A stretch of 64,000 bases of DNA from Cenococcum geophilum 1.58 (lineage: Eukaryota; Ascomycota; Dothideomycetes; Gloniales; Gloniaceae), in assembly GCA_001692895.1 (NCBI GenBank), contig KV748199.1, positions 620,001-684,000 of the forward strand. Reading direction: 5' to 3'. Below the pieces are notes generated by a model. The model saw only the letters and a list, made by a program, of their open reading frames with translations, made no database searches and was not told the origin of the DNA. A program made the translations under genes and the position numbers. This document shows positions 49,624 to 60,022 of this stretch, piece by piece. The first letter of the stretch is position 1; every line of letters begins with the position of its first letter.

Positions 49624-52600
49624 ATAACGTCCTCCTACTATTAATCCTCTATCTGCTAAGCTTAGTAGTATTATACTAGATGGCGAATTTAATAATAATA
49701 TACTAGATACTTTGGTTTCTAATCTAGTGCTTAACCTTAATAAATTAGAGCTTTTAGGTTGTAAGGTTTAACACTAACAAGACCTATAAGCGGGCCTAGA
49801 GGTTTCTACTATGCAATAGATACCTCTTTCTAAGCGATTAGCTAGCTTTATTATACGCGGCGCCTTTTCTACTCTATTTCCTTATAGTAAAGCCAATTTT
49901 AATATACTACGAAGCCGTATAGTTACCCTAGCTGCGTATACTAAGTATATTCTTAAGTATTAGGACGGTTAGTTTAGCCGCTACCTCTTATCTTACTACT
50001 ATATATTTAATTAAATTATAAGAGAGTAAGCCCTTAACGCTACCCACTTCCTTTATAGCTAATTAATTAAGAATAGTCTATCTTTAAATAAGCTTAGTAA
50101 TCTTATAAATAATAGTAAGGGTAACTAGGTTTTAAATAAGATTATATAGTATATATAGAAGCTTAAGGGCACTAGGCCTTACTAGAAGTAGAAGAGAAAT
50201 AAGCTTATAGCTTATACTAAAAATATTAAAAGCGGGTCTTTATTCTTTATACTTGACGCTGCTAATGTATATTAGTATAATCTATACTTTTATATACCTC
50301 TATTTAATAAATATAAGGCTACTAATAAGGCTTAGCGCGACTAGATTGCTTTTTAGAATCTTAATAATAATCCGTATATTGCTGCTTACTAACTATATCG
50401 CTGCTTTAATCTATTTAGGAAGTATATACTTATAGGTCTATTTAATAGCACTAACTTTTAGTCCTAATATAAGTGGTAGGTATAAGATAGTGACTATATA
50501 TATAGCTTCTTATAGAGTTTAATAGCCTTAAGGCTAGATCCGTTAACTAGTAACTTAAGGGCGGCTTTTGCTAAGTACTGGACTACTTTTATATCTATAA
50601 TAAATCCTAATTAATCTAGGCCTCCTAATCTCTAATATCCTTTTACTCTTAGCTATAAACAATAGCTTAATACTAGTGAGCTTCTTACTGCCTACTTTAA
50701 TTAATTTTAACGGCACTGTAATTGTACTAAATCTTACTACTTAAGATTAAAGAAAGGCTCTACTAGAGTAAAGGAGTGCCGCTTTTATTTTCTACGCTCT
50801 CTTTATAATAAGACCGCTGTATTAAAAGATTAAAATCTATATTACCGGACGTTCTGTTTATAGCGTAATAATAAGCTTCTTAATATTTATAATACAGCTA
50901 TAATATTAGCGTAAATAGCGAATATTAATACGTTACCCACTATAAGTATATTAGTAATAGTTAACTATATAGGTAAATATTACAGTAAAGAAGAGAAGAA
51001 ATTAACTTCCTACTAGGAGTTACCTTAATTAGTATAGCTATATACTAACAGCCTTTATACCTTTAGCTTAGTTATAGCTAGGTTTATAAATAAGCTTATT
51101 ACTAAACATAATTAGTTAGCGTGGGAGGTATACTATCTACTTTTTAATATTCCCCTTTATAAAGGCTTTAGGAATATAATAACTTTAGACTACTACTAGG
51201 AGGATAATTAAAGCGTTATATATAAGCTTAATAATCGGCAACTAAGAGGGTACGGACTGTTTAATTATAAGAAATATAAGCGTCGCCTAGATAGGGGAGA
51301 GGATATTACTTTCCTTAATTTTCTATTTTATTTTAATTACTTTACTTATAAGCGTTGGCTAAGAGCAAGGCCTTAAGTTATATTATACTTTCTGCGATAT
51401 AATAGTAATTATTTCTATCTATAGTATTTTAAGTTCTACTATATAAAGTATATTCTTTATTACCTATAAAGGGAGTATAAGGAAGTAGCTACTTATACTA
51501 ATAGATTTGGGGCCCCTAATTATATAGCTTCCTATTAGGCTTACGTTAACTCTTATTAGCACCTACTTAACTACTTCTATAATTAGAAACTAGAGGAAGG
51601 TTATAAAACTACTAATAATATTAATAAGTTTAAGGGCGATTTTATAGATAATATAGAGCTAAACTAGTCCCTTAAGGCCTTATATACCTATATTTAAAAT
51701 ACTACCGAAGTTAAAATTAAGGATTTTAATAGGCTTAGTAATAGGGAGCTTAATTATAACTATAACTAGAGTATATATTAGGGTACGTACCCGCAGCTTA
51801 ATAAGAGGACTTATTGGCAGGAAGTATAGCTATAGCCTCTACTATAGATCTACCTATCCTAAATAGTAACTCCGTCCTCCTTATAACTAGGTTAGCGTTA
51901 TATCTATAATATTATAGTTAATTACTATAGACAGATCTAAGTGGGCCTTAGCCCCCCCCCCCCCTAATTGCGGATTAATATTAATAGAGAGGCAGGAACT
52001 AGCAAATTGTATTTTATTACTATCCTTTTTACTACGCTTTATAATATAGCAAAGGATAATAGCAAGCTATCGCTATTAGCTTAAGCCGCCCCTACTAGGG
52101 TAGTTGCCCTTAGTATTAACAGCAGAACTACATATAATCTATTAAGGTTACTAGTAAATTATTTATTTAAGAAATTGCCTGCTTTTAGTCTTACGCCTCT
52201 ATAATAAGCTTTTAAGGATATTTACTATCTTATCCTTAACGAGAAATCTATAATTAGGTAAGTATATCTAGCCTAAATTAATTACCGCCTCTATTTAATC
52301 TACTCTATATATAATAATAACTACTTTAGAGTTTTAAATATCTTACTAGTAGGCAATTTCTATTAGCTTCCCCCTATAGGTTAGGCGGCCTTATATAGTA
52401 ATCTACCTACTAGGCTATTAGAGCTCGCTAGTTATAAAAAGGGAGCCTATAAAGTAATTAACTAAATAGCTATTTTAGATTAAGTTATATAGTAGGGCGG
52501 TAATAACGCTAAGAGCTTTATATTTAGGACCGCCCTTATAGAGCTACGTAGTGATTTTATAAGTAATTTAACCTAAAAGCTTCTTTTAACTAGGTATAAG

Positions 52601-53330
52601 TAGGGCCTATTACTAATAAGGTTACGGGCTTTAATAACGTAATCTGGCTATATAGTATACGCGCTGCTATAGGTAAATATAACACTATTTGGCTTCGCGA
52701 CCTTTTATAGCTAGTAGTGGCTATTAAGTTAGTTAATACTAGTGTAGGTACGCGGAAAGTTACTTCTAATTAGTGTAATTCTATAGAGAATTTAGCCCTA
52801 TATATTGGCGTAAAAGTAATATTAATATAGAATATCTGGGTTAAACTAGGCTTAGTAACTAGTATAACTAGTATAGTTAAAGATATTATATAGAAGGGAC
52901 ACGTGGATATTATAAAGGATTAGCCTTAGTTACTATTGGTTATAGTAGATAGATATAATAAACCTGCCCTATTTACTTAGTAGGATAGTAAGAAAGTTAT
53001 CCCTATATTTTCTATACTTTATAAATAAGAGGGTATAAAAGGCTCTTACTTACGGCGTTAATTTCTAATTACTTTAGCTTTTGCTTTTACCATATATAAA
53101 AGCTAGGGCTTAATACTTAACTAGATAGTTTTAAATATTAAGGAAAAGGATAAGATAGCCAGGCTAACCTATATAGTAATCTTATAAGTTAAGAAGCTTT
53201 TAGGGCTTATATTTAAACGTAGGTTTAATATAGAATAATTTTAGTTATCTATAATTAAGACTAAAGAGGTATAATAAGAAGATTTTATACGGAGGTAGTA
53301 GCAACTACTTATAAATAACTTTTCCTAAAT
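49624..53330 (+). pseudogene. Helitron Rep-helicase, Rep and Pif1-type helicase parts
   Basis: Continues the frame cut at 40391. The Rep-linked segment includes INTLPTISILVIVNYIGKYY (about 50926-50985), which in intact Helitrons ends in a KYxxK catalytic motif. The helicase part has NFYQLPPIG (about 52355-52385) and, near the C-terminus, LAFAFTIYKS-GL (about 53080-53115), the Pif1/RecD-type motifs whose usual text is GDF-QLPPVG and AFTIHKSQGLT. CAA/CAG and TGG codons are turned to stops throughout. Together the two pieces give about 4.9 kb of coding, normal for a Helitron. Confidence 0.75.
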
Positions 53331-53593
53331 AGGAAATTATGTACTAGCTTAGAGATAAGTAAAGAATGTAGTATTTATCTTAGTTTTCTACCTTTTAAAT
53401 AGCTTAACCGCAAAATCTAATTTTCTAAATTTTAACCCCCTTATTTGCTTTACCTTCTTACCGCTTTTAGAGCTATTAGATATATATATAATAGTATATA
53501 AGGAGAATTGGCAGTATTACCGGATTAATATTGCTGCTATCTGTCACGTTAATTAATTTTTTAATTTTTTTAAGTTTTTTTAAAGGGCGGAAA
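53331..53593. other. Non-coding RIP-mutated sequence after the Helitron frame
   Basis: No gene seen. It should hold the Helitron 3' end (a short hairpin then CTRR), which I could not place with confidence; a T-rich run (TTTTTTAATTTTTTTAAG) lies at about 53556-53580. Confidence 0.3.
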
Positions 53594-53889
53594 TGTTGCT
53601 TATATAAGGAGTTATATTATAAGTTTAGAATATAGGAATATAGGAATATAGGAACGTAGGACGTACTAATATACTTAATATATTTCTTAGGCGCAGTATT
53701 GTATATTTAAAGGACTATATTCCTTACCTAGATAGCTTTCTTCTTTATAGTAAATCTTAGAATATAATTAGAGTTAATCTATTAGGCAACCTACTCCACT
53801 AGTTATATTTATATTGTTAACTATTCTATACCTATATACCTAGCCTATTAACAAGTCCACTATAGTATTTCCCATAAGGCTTCGTTATA
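53594..53889 (+). repeat. Diverged LTR related to element C
   Basis: From about 53690 it aligns with the second half of the C LTR (TTACCTAGATAG, GGAGTTAATCTATTAGGCAAC-like, CCTAGCCTATTAACAAG). No TSD and no attached element were found, so it is a relic LTR or fragment. The left part includes three AATATAGGAATATAGG-type repeats. Confidence 0.5.
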
Positions 53890-54172
53890 TATTTAAAGAT
53901 TATTAAGTTATAGGTAGTATAAAAGTGTATATTTTAGTATATTTTAGTAAGGAAAAGCGTATATAAGGCAGGTCTATGCATAAGGTAGCCTATAATATTA
54001 AGCTTACGCCTTAAGAGCTTTTTTAGTATTAGTTTAGACCTAATATTAGTATTAAGTATTTAAGAATCTTTACTCCTACTATACTTTATTATCTTACCCC
54101 TATTTTTATACCTACTTATATCCTTATAAAGGGATTTAAATCTTATTCCTATTAGCTATTACTTAGTAGGCC
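53890..54172. other. Unassigned RIP-mutated sequence
   Basis: No frame or terminal repeat recognised; probably the non-coding 3' end of the Gypsy fragment to the right. Confidence 0.3.
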
Positions 54173-54177
54173 AATAG

Positions 54178-54387
54178 TGTTACGGGAGTTACCCGCGCAC
54201 GTTTGTCCCGTAACACCTACGCACGTCCTATAACTACCCCTATTTCTTTAACTATATTGACTTAACCTATTCTATTTCCTTATCTAAATACCTTTATATT
54301 AACTACGTATAGTTACGCGTATATAGCCTTCTTAATTACTACCTCGTTTAGTATATTGTATTCTAGTTTGTGCCTGCTTCTGTAACA
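54178..54387. repeat. Solo LTR
   Basis: 210 bp, TGTTACGGGAG...TTCTGTAACA, with AATAG on both sides (54173-54177 and 54388-54392). No internal region remains, so the element was removed by LTR-LTR recombination. Its first 38 bases form a near-perfect hairpin (TGTTACGGGA with TCCCGTAACA). It keeps more CpA/TpG than its surroundings. It matches none of the other LTRs in the window. Confidence 0.75.
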
Positions 54388-54392
54388 AATAG

Positions 54393-56045
54393 ATACTAAT
54401 CCTACTCCTACTCCTAAGGTATAGTGGCTTTTAGATTAGGTATTTTATGGTTTAGAATTATAGAATTTAGGATTAGTTCTTATATATAGTAGCAATTAAG
54501 AACCTTAATTAGTACTTAAAGAGGCCTTATAAGCCTATATATAGAAACATTATTTCTAGTATAAACTAATTAATAAGAATACAATTTTAGCGAAATACCT
54601 TATTAGATTCTATATTTTATACGGTAAAAAGTAAAGAATATATTCTACCTTAGGCTGTAGCCCTAATCCTTATAGTTTCCAGAGCTTATCTATTCTATAT
54701 TTAATTTGACCTATTTCTTACTCTTTAGGGCCTTTTATGGCCTACTCTAAGCTTTCTTTATAGGTTACAATAATACTATAGTATTAAAGCGCTTTTTATA
54801 ATTTATAGATTATAGACCTTAGTCCTAATATTCTTTTAAAATATCTTTATAATAATTAAGGTAATCCTCTAGTTTCTATATAGAGTCCTTAGTAGGCTAG
54901 TCTAGCCATTTAACTTTATATTAAAGCTTATTCTTAATAGACTTATAGTATAGCTTTAACCTTATACCGCTTGCCCACTACTTTAGGGTATTTAATTAGA
55001 CTTAGGCGGAAGTTTTTTTCTAGTAATAGTTTATGCTATAGCTCTAGTAGGTTTATATAAAATACTAAATGCATATATGCTATAGATAGGGGTAGTTAGA
55101 GATAGTAGGCTAGCTTACTAATTTATTCCTTAATATAGAAGGGACCTATGTATCTTATATTAAGCTTCTTTAATAGTTAATAGGTCTTATACTCTTTAGT
55201 AGATATCTTTAAACTTTCTAGTAGGGTTTTATAATTAATTATACGGCTTTAGCTAGTAATTATTAGGTATACTATTAAACCTAAATAGTTAAACGCTATA
55301 GGCAATCTAGATTAGTATATACTAATATAAGAAGTATTACTTTAAGTTATAAGCGTATTCTATATACAGAAGGAGCTTATACTAATTACCTTACTAGTAG
55401 TTTAAATATATTTATAAGTAAAACTCTAGTTCCTAGTTTTAGCGTTCTGTTTACCCATCTATCTATAAATAGAAAGTTATGCTATAATAGTAGTCTATTA
55501 TTAAATAGAAGTATAAGCCCGACTAGTACCAGCTTATAAAAATACTACCCTATTAGTAATAATAGAGTATAGTTAATCTACTTTAAAAAAGTATTCCTCC
55601 TTAATTAGATTTGTAGGTATTTATATATTAATTATCTTATTAACAGGAAGGTACTAAATATACTTTAAAACCCTATTAATAAGTATAGGGACTAAATTAT
55701 ATATTTATCCTTACCTATTTTTAGATAGCAGAAGATCTATAATAAAGTATACAGCGTAATATTGCTATAGCTTACTAACGGGAAGAACCAATTTAAGTAA
55801 ACCCTATAGCTTATACCTATAGATTTTATATACTTAATACTTCTTATAATAGCTAATATACTCCTTTGTTTTCTATTTAAGCTTTAGCTAATAGTATTTA
55901 TATTAAAGTAATTCTACTATTTTAGTTTAACTATAGTGGCCGCCTAGAGGATTATTATAATTCTTTATAAGAATCTTGTGTTATAGATTTACTTCTTATA
56001 GTACCTAAACTTTACTATATTTATATAGGAGGCCTCTAGGATCTT
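54393..56045 (-). pseudogene. Gypsy integrase fragment
   Basis: Minus-strand pol fragment. The integrase core is clear near 55460-55330 (DG-TERQN-ELEFYL, then YAYNLK-YFLYQ), preceded to the right by a zinc-binding region related to 6110-6180 of A'. It runs to about 54700 with the integrase tail. It is truncated on the right at about 56045, exactly where RIP ends. Stops throughout. Confidence 0.6.
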
Positions 56046-56559
56046 GGCACCCCAACAAAATGCTGATATAATCTGTATGCTGCGTATGCTGCGTAAAATA
56101 TTATAATCTGTGCTTCTAGATTTGGCCAACTAGCGCTACAGAATTATATTTTAGCGGGCATCCGAGTACCGAAAGGCCTATATAGACTATGTTATTTTCA
56201 TGCCAGTTATTAGTTTTTGGTTTAGATATTTCGAGCACGTACATTTTCTTCCCTTGTATTTGACCATGCTTACCTAATGTATAAACTTGACAGAACCAGA
56301 ATTCAGAGAGGCCCTCCGTTTGATAAAATTAATGCTTTACAAATACACCGGTTGCATTTGCTGCAGCGCCATATACTCCACCAGGCCGATGACGCTATTT
56401 TCATCGACCTGCAGCCCCAAACGCGGAAGAACGGAAACAATCAAAACAATAAAATTATTGAGGCAAGGAATCACCCAACCACACGCAATCTTCTGAACCA
56501 ACCATTAAACCGTTCCCTTGCGCCAAATGCCGGGCCCAAATATCAAGAGGGTAGGGAAC
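56046..56559. other. Boundary to unmutated DNA; no gene seen
   Basis: Base composition changes at about 56046 (from ...GATCTTGGCACC onward) to normal CpA/TpG-containing sequence. A short GTATGCTGC repeat lies near 56086-56104. An open plus-strand frame from 56277 overlaps the last exon of the next gene on the opposite strand and shows no family features. Confidence 0.6.
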
Positions 56560-57782
56560 TTAAGTCAAATCAATGGTCTCAATGCCTTGCTCATTCAACG
56601 TGCGGTGAAGTTTCCGGGGGCGTTCTTCTACCACGGATAGCTCATCATCCTCAAAAATTTCGAGGCTACTCTGCGTACGGCCTCTTTTTAGCTCTTGCTT
56701 GATGAAACGGGATGTGGCGTCTCGTTCCTACTAAACGCTGAGCAAGTGAATAAGTTATCTATAATAGTAATGGCATACCCGTTGACGTTTTAGAAGCTCG
56801 CGCATTTCCTCTGGGGATAAGTCATCAACTGGTCTGTCCTCCAACGGTACTGGGCTTGGGCTCCGAGGTATGATGCATAGCGCTTTTAATGCAGCTACAA
56901 AGTGTTCCATTAGCCAACTCGGTTGTTTGGTGAAGAGAGTATTAGACTCGCCTCGAGATCGATAGCGGAAGTTGAAGGTTGCAAATGGTGTGCATTTGGG
57001 ATCAATCAATTGAGCATTAACAACGTTCAGAGCACAAATTGGTTGGCTTGGGCGGAGGCTTCAGTATCGTTAGAAATGCTTTACGTGAGATGGCAGGAAG
57101 TTACCTGCCTTGTTTGATGAGAGATAGCTCTACCTTTAAGAGCCTTCTCAGGGAGAGTTCCAACATGTTACCTGCCTTGTTTGATGAGAGATAGCTCTAC
57201 CTTTAAGAGCCTTCTCAGGGAGAGTTCCAACATGCGAAATCTCACTGTGTTGACGGTTTTTATGGTTTTCTGTGGCCGCAAGTACCTTCACGCGGTGAAG
57301 CTTAACGGAAATCTCCCCGATAGCATCAAGTGTCTTTTTGAGCTGCTCCCCAACAGCACGAGCATCACCGTCGTCTTGTGCATGTTATTATCTCCTCAAA
57401 TAAATATTGATCGAGACTAGTAGATGGCCATACCTGTACATATCTCGGAGAAGCAAAACTTGTGCTCAAACCACCGTCCCCCTTCTGAAGTGCGTGCTCC
57501 GCTCAAGGTATGGACGGGCCTGAAAATCCTATCCTGCGGTGAAATTACCTCCTCGATGAGGTTGCCGTCTAAATAGACGGATACTTGAATATCGTGAGTG
57601 GAATGGGGAAATTGGGAGCTGATGCACCATCGAATCTCGAAGGTAGCGTTTGATATAGCCTCAACATATTTTGTGACAGTGTTGGGCTTCGCGGCCTCAT
57701 CTTCATCATCATCATATTCCTGCAGCTCTTTACCGTTGACAACGATGTTAACTTCGAGACCAGGGACGCTAGTGATTGCCAT
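56560..57782 (-). CDS. DUF7918-type protein gene with internal tandem duplication (possibly a pseudogene)
   Basis: Fungal protein of unknown function; the family match is from memory. Start ATG at 57782: MAITSVPGLEVNIVVNGKEL, then an acidic EYDDDEDE motif and KYVEAISNATFEIRW, as in this family. Exon 1 is 57782-57434; intron 57433-57375 (GTATGG...TAATAAC...CAAG). Exon 2 is 57374-57172, with EQLKKTLDAIGEISVKLHRV and EKALKGRAISHQ. A 67-bp perfect tandem duplication (57100-57233) then shifts the frame. It reads through only if one repeat unit is spliced (57171-57105) and a short 38-nt (57084-57047) or 26-nt intron follows. The next exon, to 56779, has PFATFNFRYRSR and IPRSPSPVPLEDRP. Intron 56778-56728 and last exon 56727-56560 (RFIKQELKRGR ... 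ETIDLT, stop) end the gene. On this model it encodes about 335 residues. Failing the extra splice, it is truncated after SHQTRQVTCWNSP. No signal peptide or membrane segment. Confidence 0.7.
57100..57233. repeat. 67-bp perfect tandem duplication in the DUF7918 gene
   Basis: Copies at 57100-57166 and 57167-57233 are identical. On the coding strand each unit ends CAAGGCAG followed by GTAAC, so the two copies delimit a GT...AG segment of exactly one unit length (57171-57105). 67 is not a multiple of three. Confidence 0.9.
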
Positions 57783-58438
57783 GATGGATCAGGGGTATGC
57801 AGTTAATAAACGAGGTAAGCCGAGGTTGCAGACAAGCATCAGAGTAATTGTCGGTTCGAGCAAAGGATGAGCTGAAAAGGAAGTGATGACAAAACTGAAG
57901 TCCAGTAGAAGCCAAGAGCAACCTTGGTCGCACGAAGAGTAATAGTGAGGCACAGGTGAAGTGTGGTTAGTGAGAACAAGGCTTAGGGGCGAGTCACGGG
58001 AAACCCCCTTAAAATCACGTGCATTACCTATCAAGCCTCACTGTGGCGTCGTTTAAAGTTTCTCTTTGACGGTCACTATAATAAGCCAAAAGTTAATATA
58101 ATATAAATTGAGGTCTCAGTCTATAGGAGAATCTACTTCATTGCATCCAAGACCAAAACACAAAACAAGCTCGCCTCCAACCCACAAATGGCGTGCTGTA
58201 AGGAAAAGACATTATGCCAATGTAGCGAAAGACATGCAGCCGGCTAGAACGCCCCAGAAAGAAAGCCAATATGCCAAATGCTCTTGGAAATACTAATGCC
58301 GCCATGCATTGAATCAATACTCAATAGTCGTTAGGGGCTCGCAGAAGCGAAGAAAAACCTGGGGCGCAGTGATCGGATGAAGAACACGATCACTACCCGA
58401 CGCTCCACAATCTCAAGGTATCCAGGAATTCCTGATCG
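57783..58438. other. Intergenic region, no gene seen
   Basis: Holds the promoter of the DUF7918 gene and the 3' flank of sts1. Short open frames on both strands have no family features. No tRNA or repeat seen. Confidence 0.5.
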
Positions 58439-59455
58439 TTACCAAGGCCCTACTCTCACAGGTGCACCCATCCCATAAGTACCACTTAGAAGTTGCTGCC
58501 GAATAGACATTGGCTCAGCTGTTCCGCCAGGCGTAGAACCAACCGGGTCTCTTCCCATCCAGCCCAAGCTTCCACGTAATTCGTTTATCGCACCTTGCAT
58601 CCTCCCCCCAGATATCTCATTGTGTTTCGAGAGCTTCTGGTCCCAACCACCGTACTGTAACTGAATACCACCTGCCCTCTTTGCCGCCTCATGTATCACA
58701 GAAGCCCAAGCCTTAGCCATCTCTTCATAGGCCTCCTGTTTGTGTCGATTGTGCTGATAAGTATCCCAGTCAGGAAGGCGATGTATGATTTCGGTGGCGC
58801 CATCAAGAAAATTTAGCGATGTGGCTGCTTGAGTTTCATTTGGAGGTAAAAAATGTGGAGTAAAATCTTTTAGTGCTTCGAGTAGGTTAATCAAAGTTTG
58901 TCGTACTCGGTTGTACGAATAATCGGAGGAGGACCGACCGCCAAAAGGAAAAGAAGCTCGGAAAGTTGTTTCATAGTTGTTTAAAACATTTAGAGCAGAT
59001 GGGACGCCTGGCCTAGGAGCTGTAGACACAACCTCCGTGCCGATATCAGGATGGCGTTCGCAGATCGATCGAAGAATATTCCTCATATCATCGGCACCCA
59101 AAGTCTCCAATAAACGAGGCAAAGCGAGTGGCCGCCCAGTAACATTTGTTCGCATACGTTTTGCCGAGCGACTGAAGTTTTGTTGCGGAAGAGATCGCAG
59201 GGCCATCGCGGGAGAGCTAGAAGGTGATGCAGACATTCGATCATCATTGTCTCCACTGCTTCCTTCATCATCGGCCTTTCTTTTCCGGCTAGACATAGTG
59301 TTTGAAGAGGATAGCACTTAAAATTGAAAGCAGTCAGCTGAATGCACACACTTAAGGTGGTAGGGTGGATACTCACTGGAGCGAGAGGGTGAGAGACGGT
59401 TGTTTGGAAGGAGGTGGGGAGCGGCAATATGTTGACTGGCGATGACGCTATTCAT
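58439..59455 (-). CDS. sts1: Tethering factor for nuclear proteasome Sts1/Cut8
   Basis: Cut8/Sts1 family: anchors 26S proteasomes at the nucleus/nuclear envelope, needed for nuclear protein degradation and chromosome segregation. Two exons: 59455-59377 and 59316-58439, with a 60-nt intron (GTGAGT...CTGAC...TTTTAAG). The split codon A|TG joins the short first exon ([10 protein letters not shown] ... NNRLSPSRS) to the second, giving 318 residues. The first exon supplies the conserved [13 protein letters not shown] start, so I prefer it to the internal ATG at 59295. Next comes a basic [11 protein letters not shown] nuclear-signal-like stretch, then the family core: [39 protein letters not shown] (about residues 75-135), and a helical C-terminal half with [20 protein letters not shown]. 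The tail is Gly-rich, ending VRVGPW. Length and domain order are normal and no damage is visible. It reads in the same direction as mtr4, 567 bp downstream of it, with no sign of co-regulation. Confidence 0.92.
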
Positions 59456-60022
59456 GACTGAAGCACCCCAGGAGGCCCCTGAGACGCAGAATATGCAAGT
59501 ATTCGAAGAGGTCTATGGTCAAATGGTGGGCGATGATAGATTATAGAGACGATGGCGAAGGTGTTTGTAGTGCCGGTGTCGAGTGAGAATAAGGCGGTTG
59601 TAGTGTGAAGACGAAGCGGTGCACAAGCACAAAGCGATTCACGAAGTCCGCCTATTTCGGTAAGGATGGCCAAGCACAACCAACAGCCGGCCCGCTGCGT
59701 TGTTCAAAAAATAGAATGTTTCAGCTTGTCAACACGGCTTGACAGGCTTTGTTTCTGAGTTTTGCACGATGAATTCAAATTTTCTCTAAATGCCTTGCCT
59801 CTCCTTCTCCACTTTTGCAAGAAGCAAAGCAGATATTTATCATAATTCCTTTTGACTATCAAAATACAGAGATTATTACACCGAAAGCGTCCTTTATTGT
59901 CCTCCAACCCACTAAATTCATATGGAAATAAGCCACCGAAGAATACTATTTGCAAGGAACCTAGACGCTCGCTATTGGGAGCGACTTCCGGAGCGTTACA
60001 CAGATTGACCACGGAATGACGA
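59456..60022. other. Intergenic region: sts1 promoter and mtr4 3' flank
   Basis: Short open frames here lack family features. Nothing else recognised. Confidence 0.55.

Noticed and set aside
50253..50435. Plus-strand frame of 60 codons, Ile/Leu/Tyr-rich, membrane-like
   Set aside because: It is in a different frame from the Helitron coding sequence on the same strand; the hydrophobic look comes from TA-rich codons.
54178..54215. 38-bp palindrome as a separate small element or terminator
   Set aside because: It is the first part of a solo LTR whose true ends are fixed by the AATAG duplications.
1..56045. AT-rich block as horizontally acquired DNA or a viral insertion
   Set aside because: All recognisable domains are retrotransposon, LINE, Helitron or mariner, and the composition bias is explained by RIP (CpA to TpA).
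56277..56702. Plus-strand open frame of 141 codons
   Set aside because: It overlaps the well-supported last exon of the DUF7918 gene on the opposite strand and shows no family features.
58108..58296. Short plus-strand frame between two genes
   Set aside because: Only 62 codons, with no recognisable domain and no splice context.
59452..59679. Minus-strand frame upstream of sts1
   Set aside because: It lies in the sts1 promoter, overlaps the sts1 start in another frame and has no family features.
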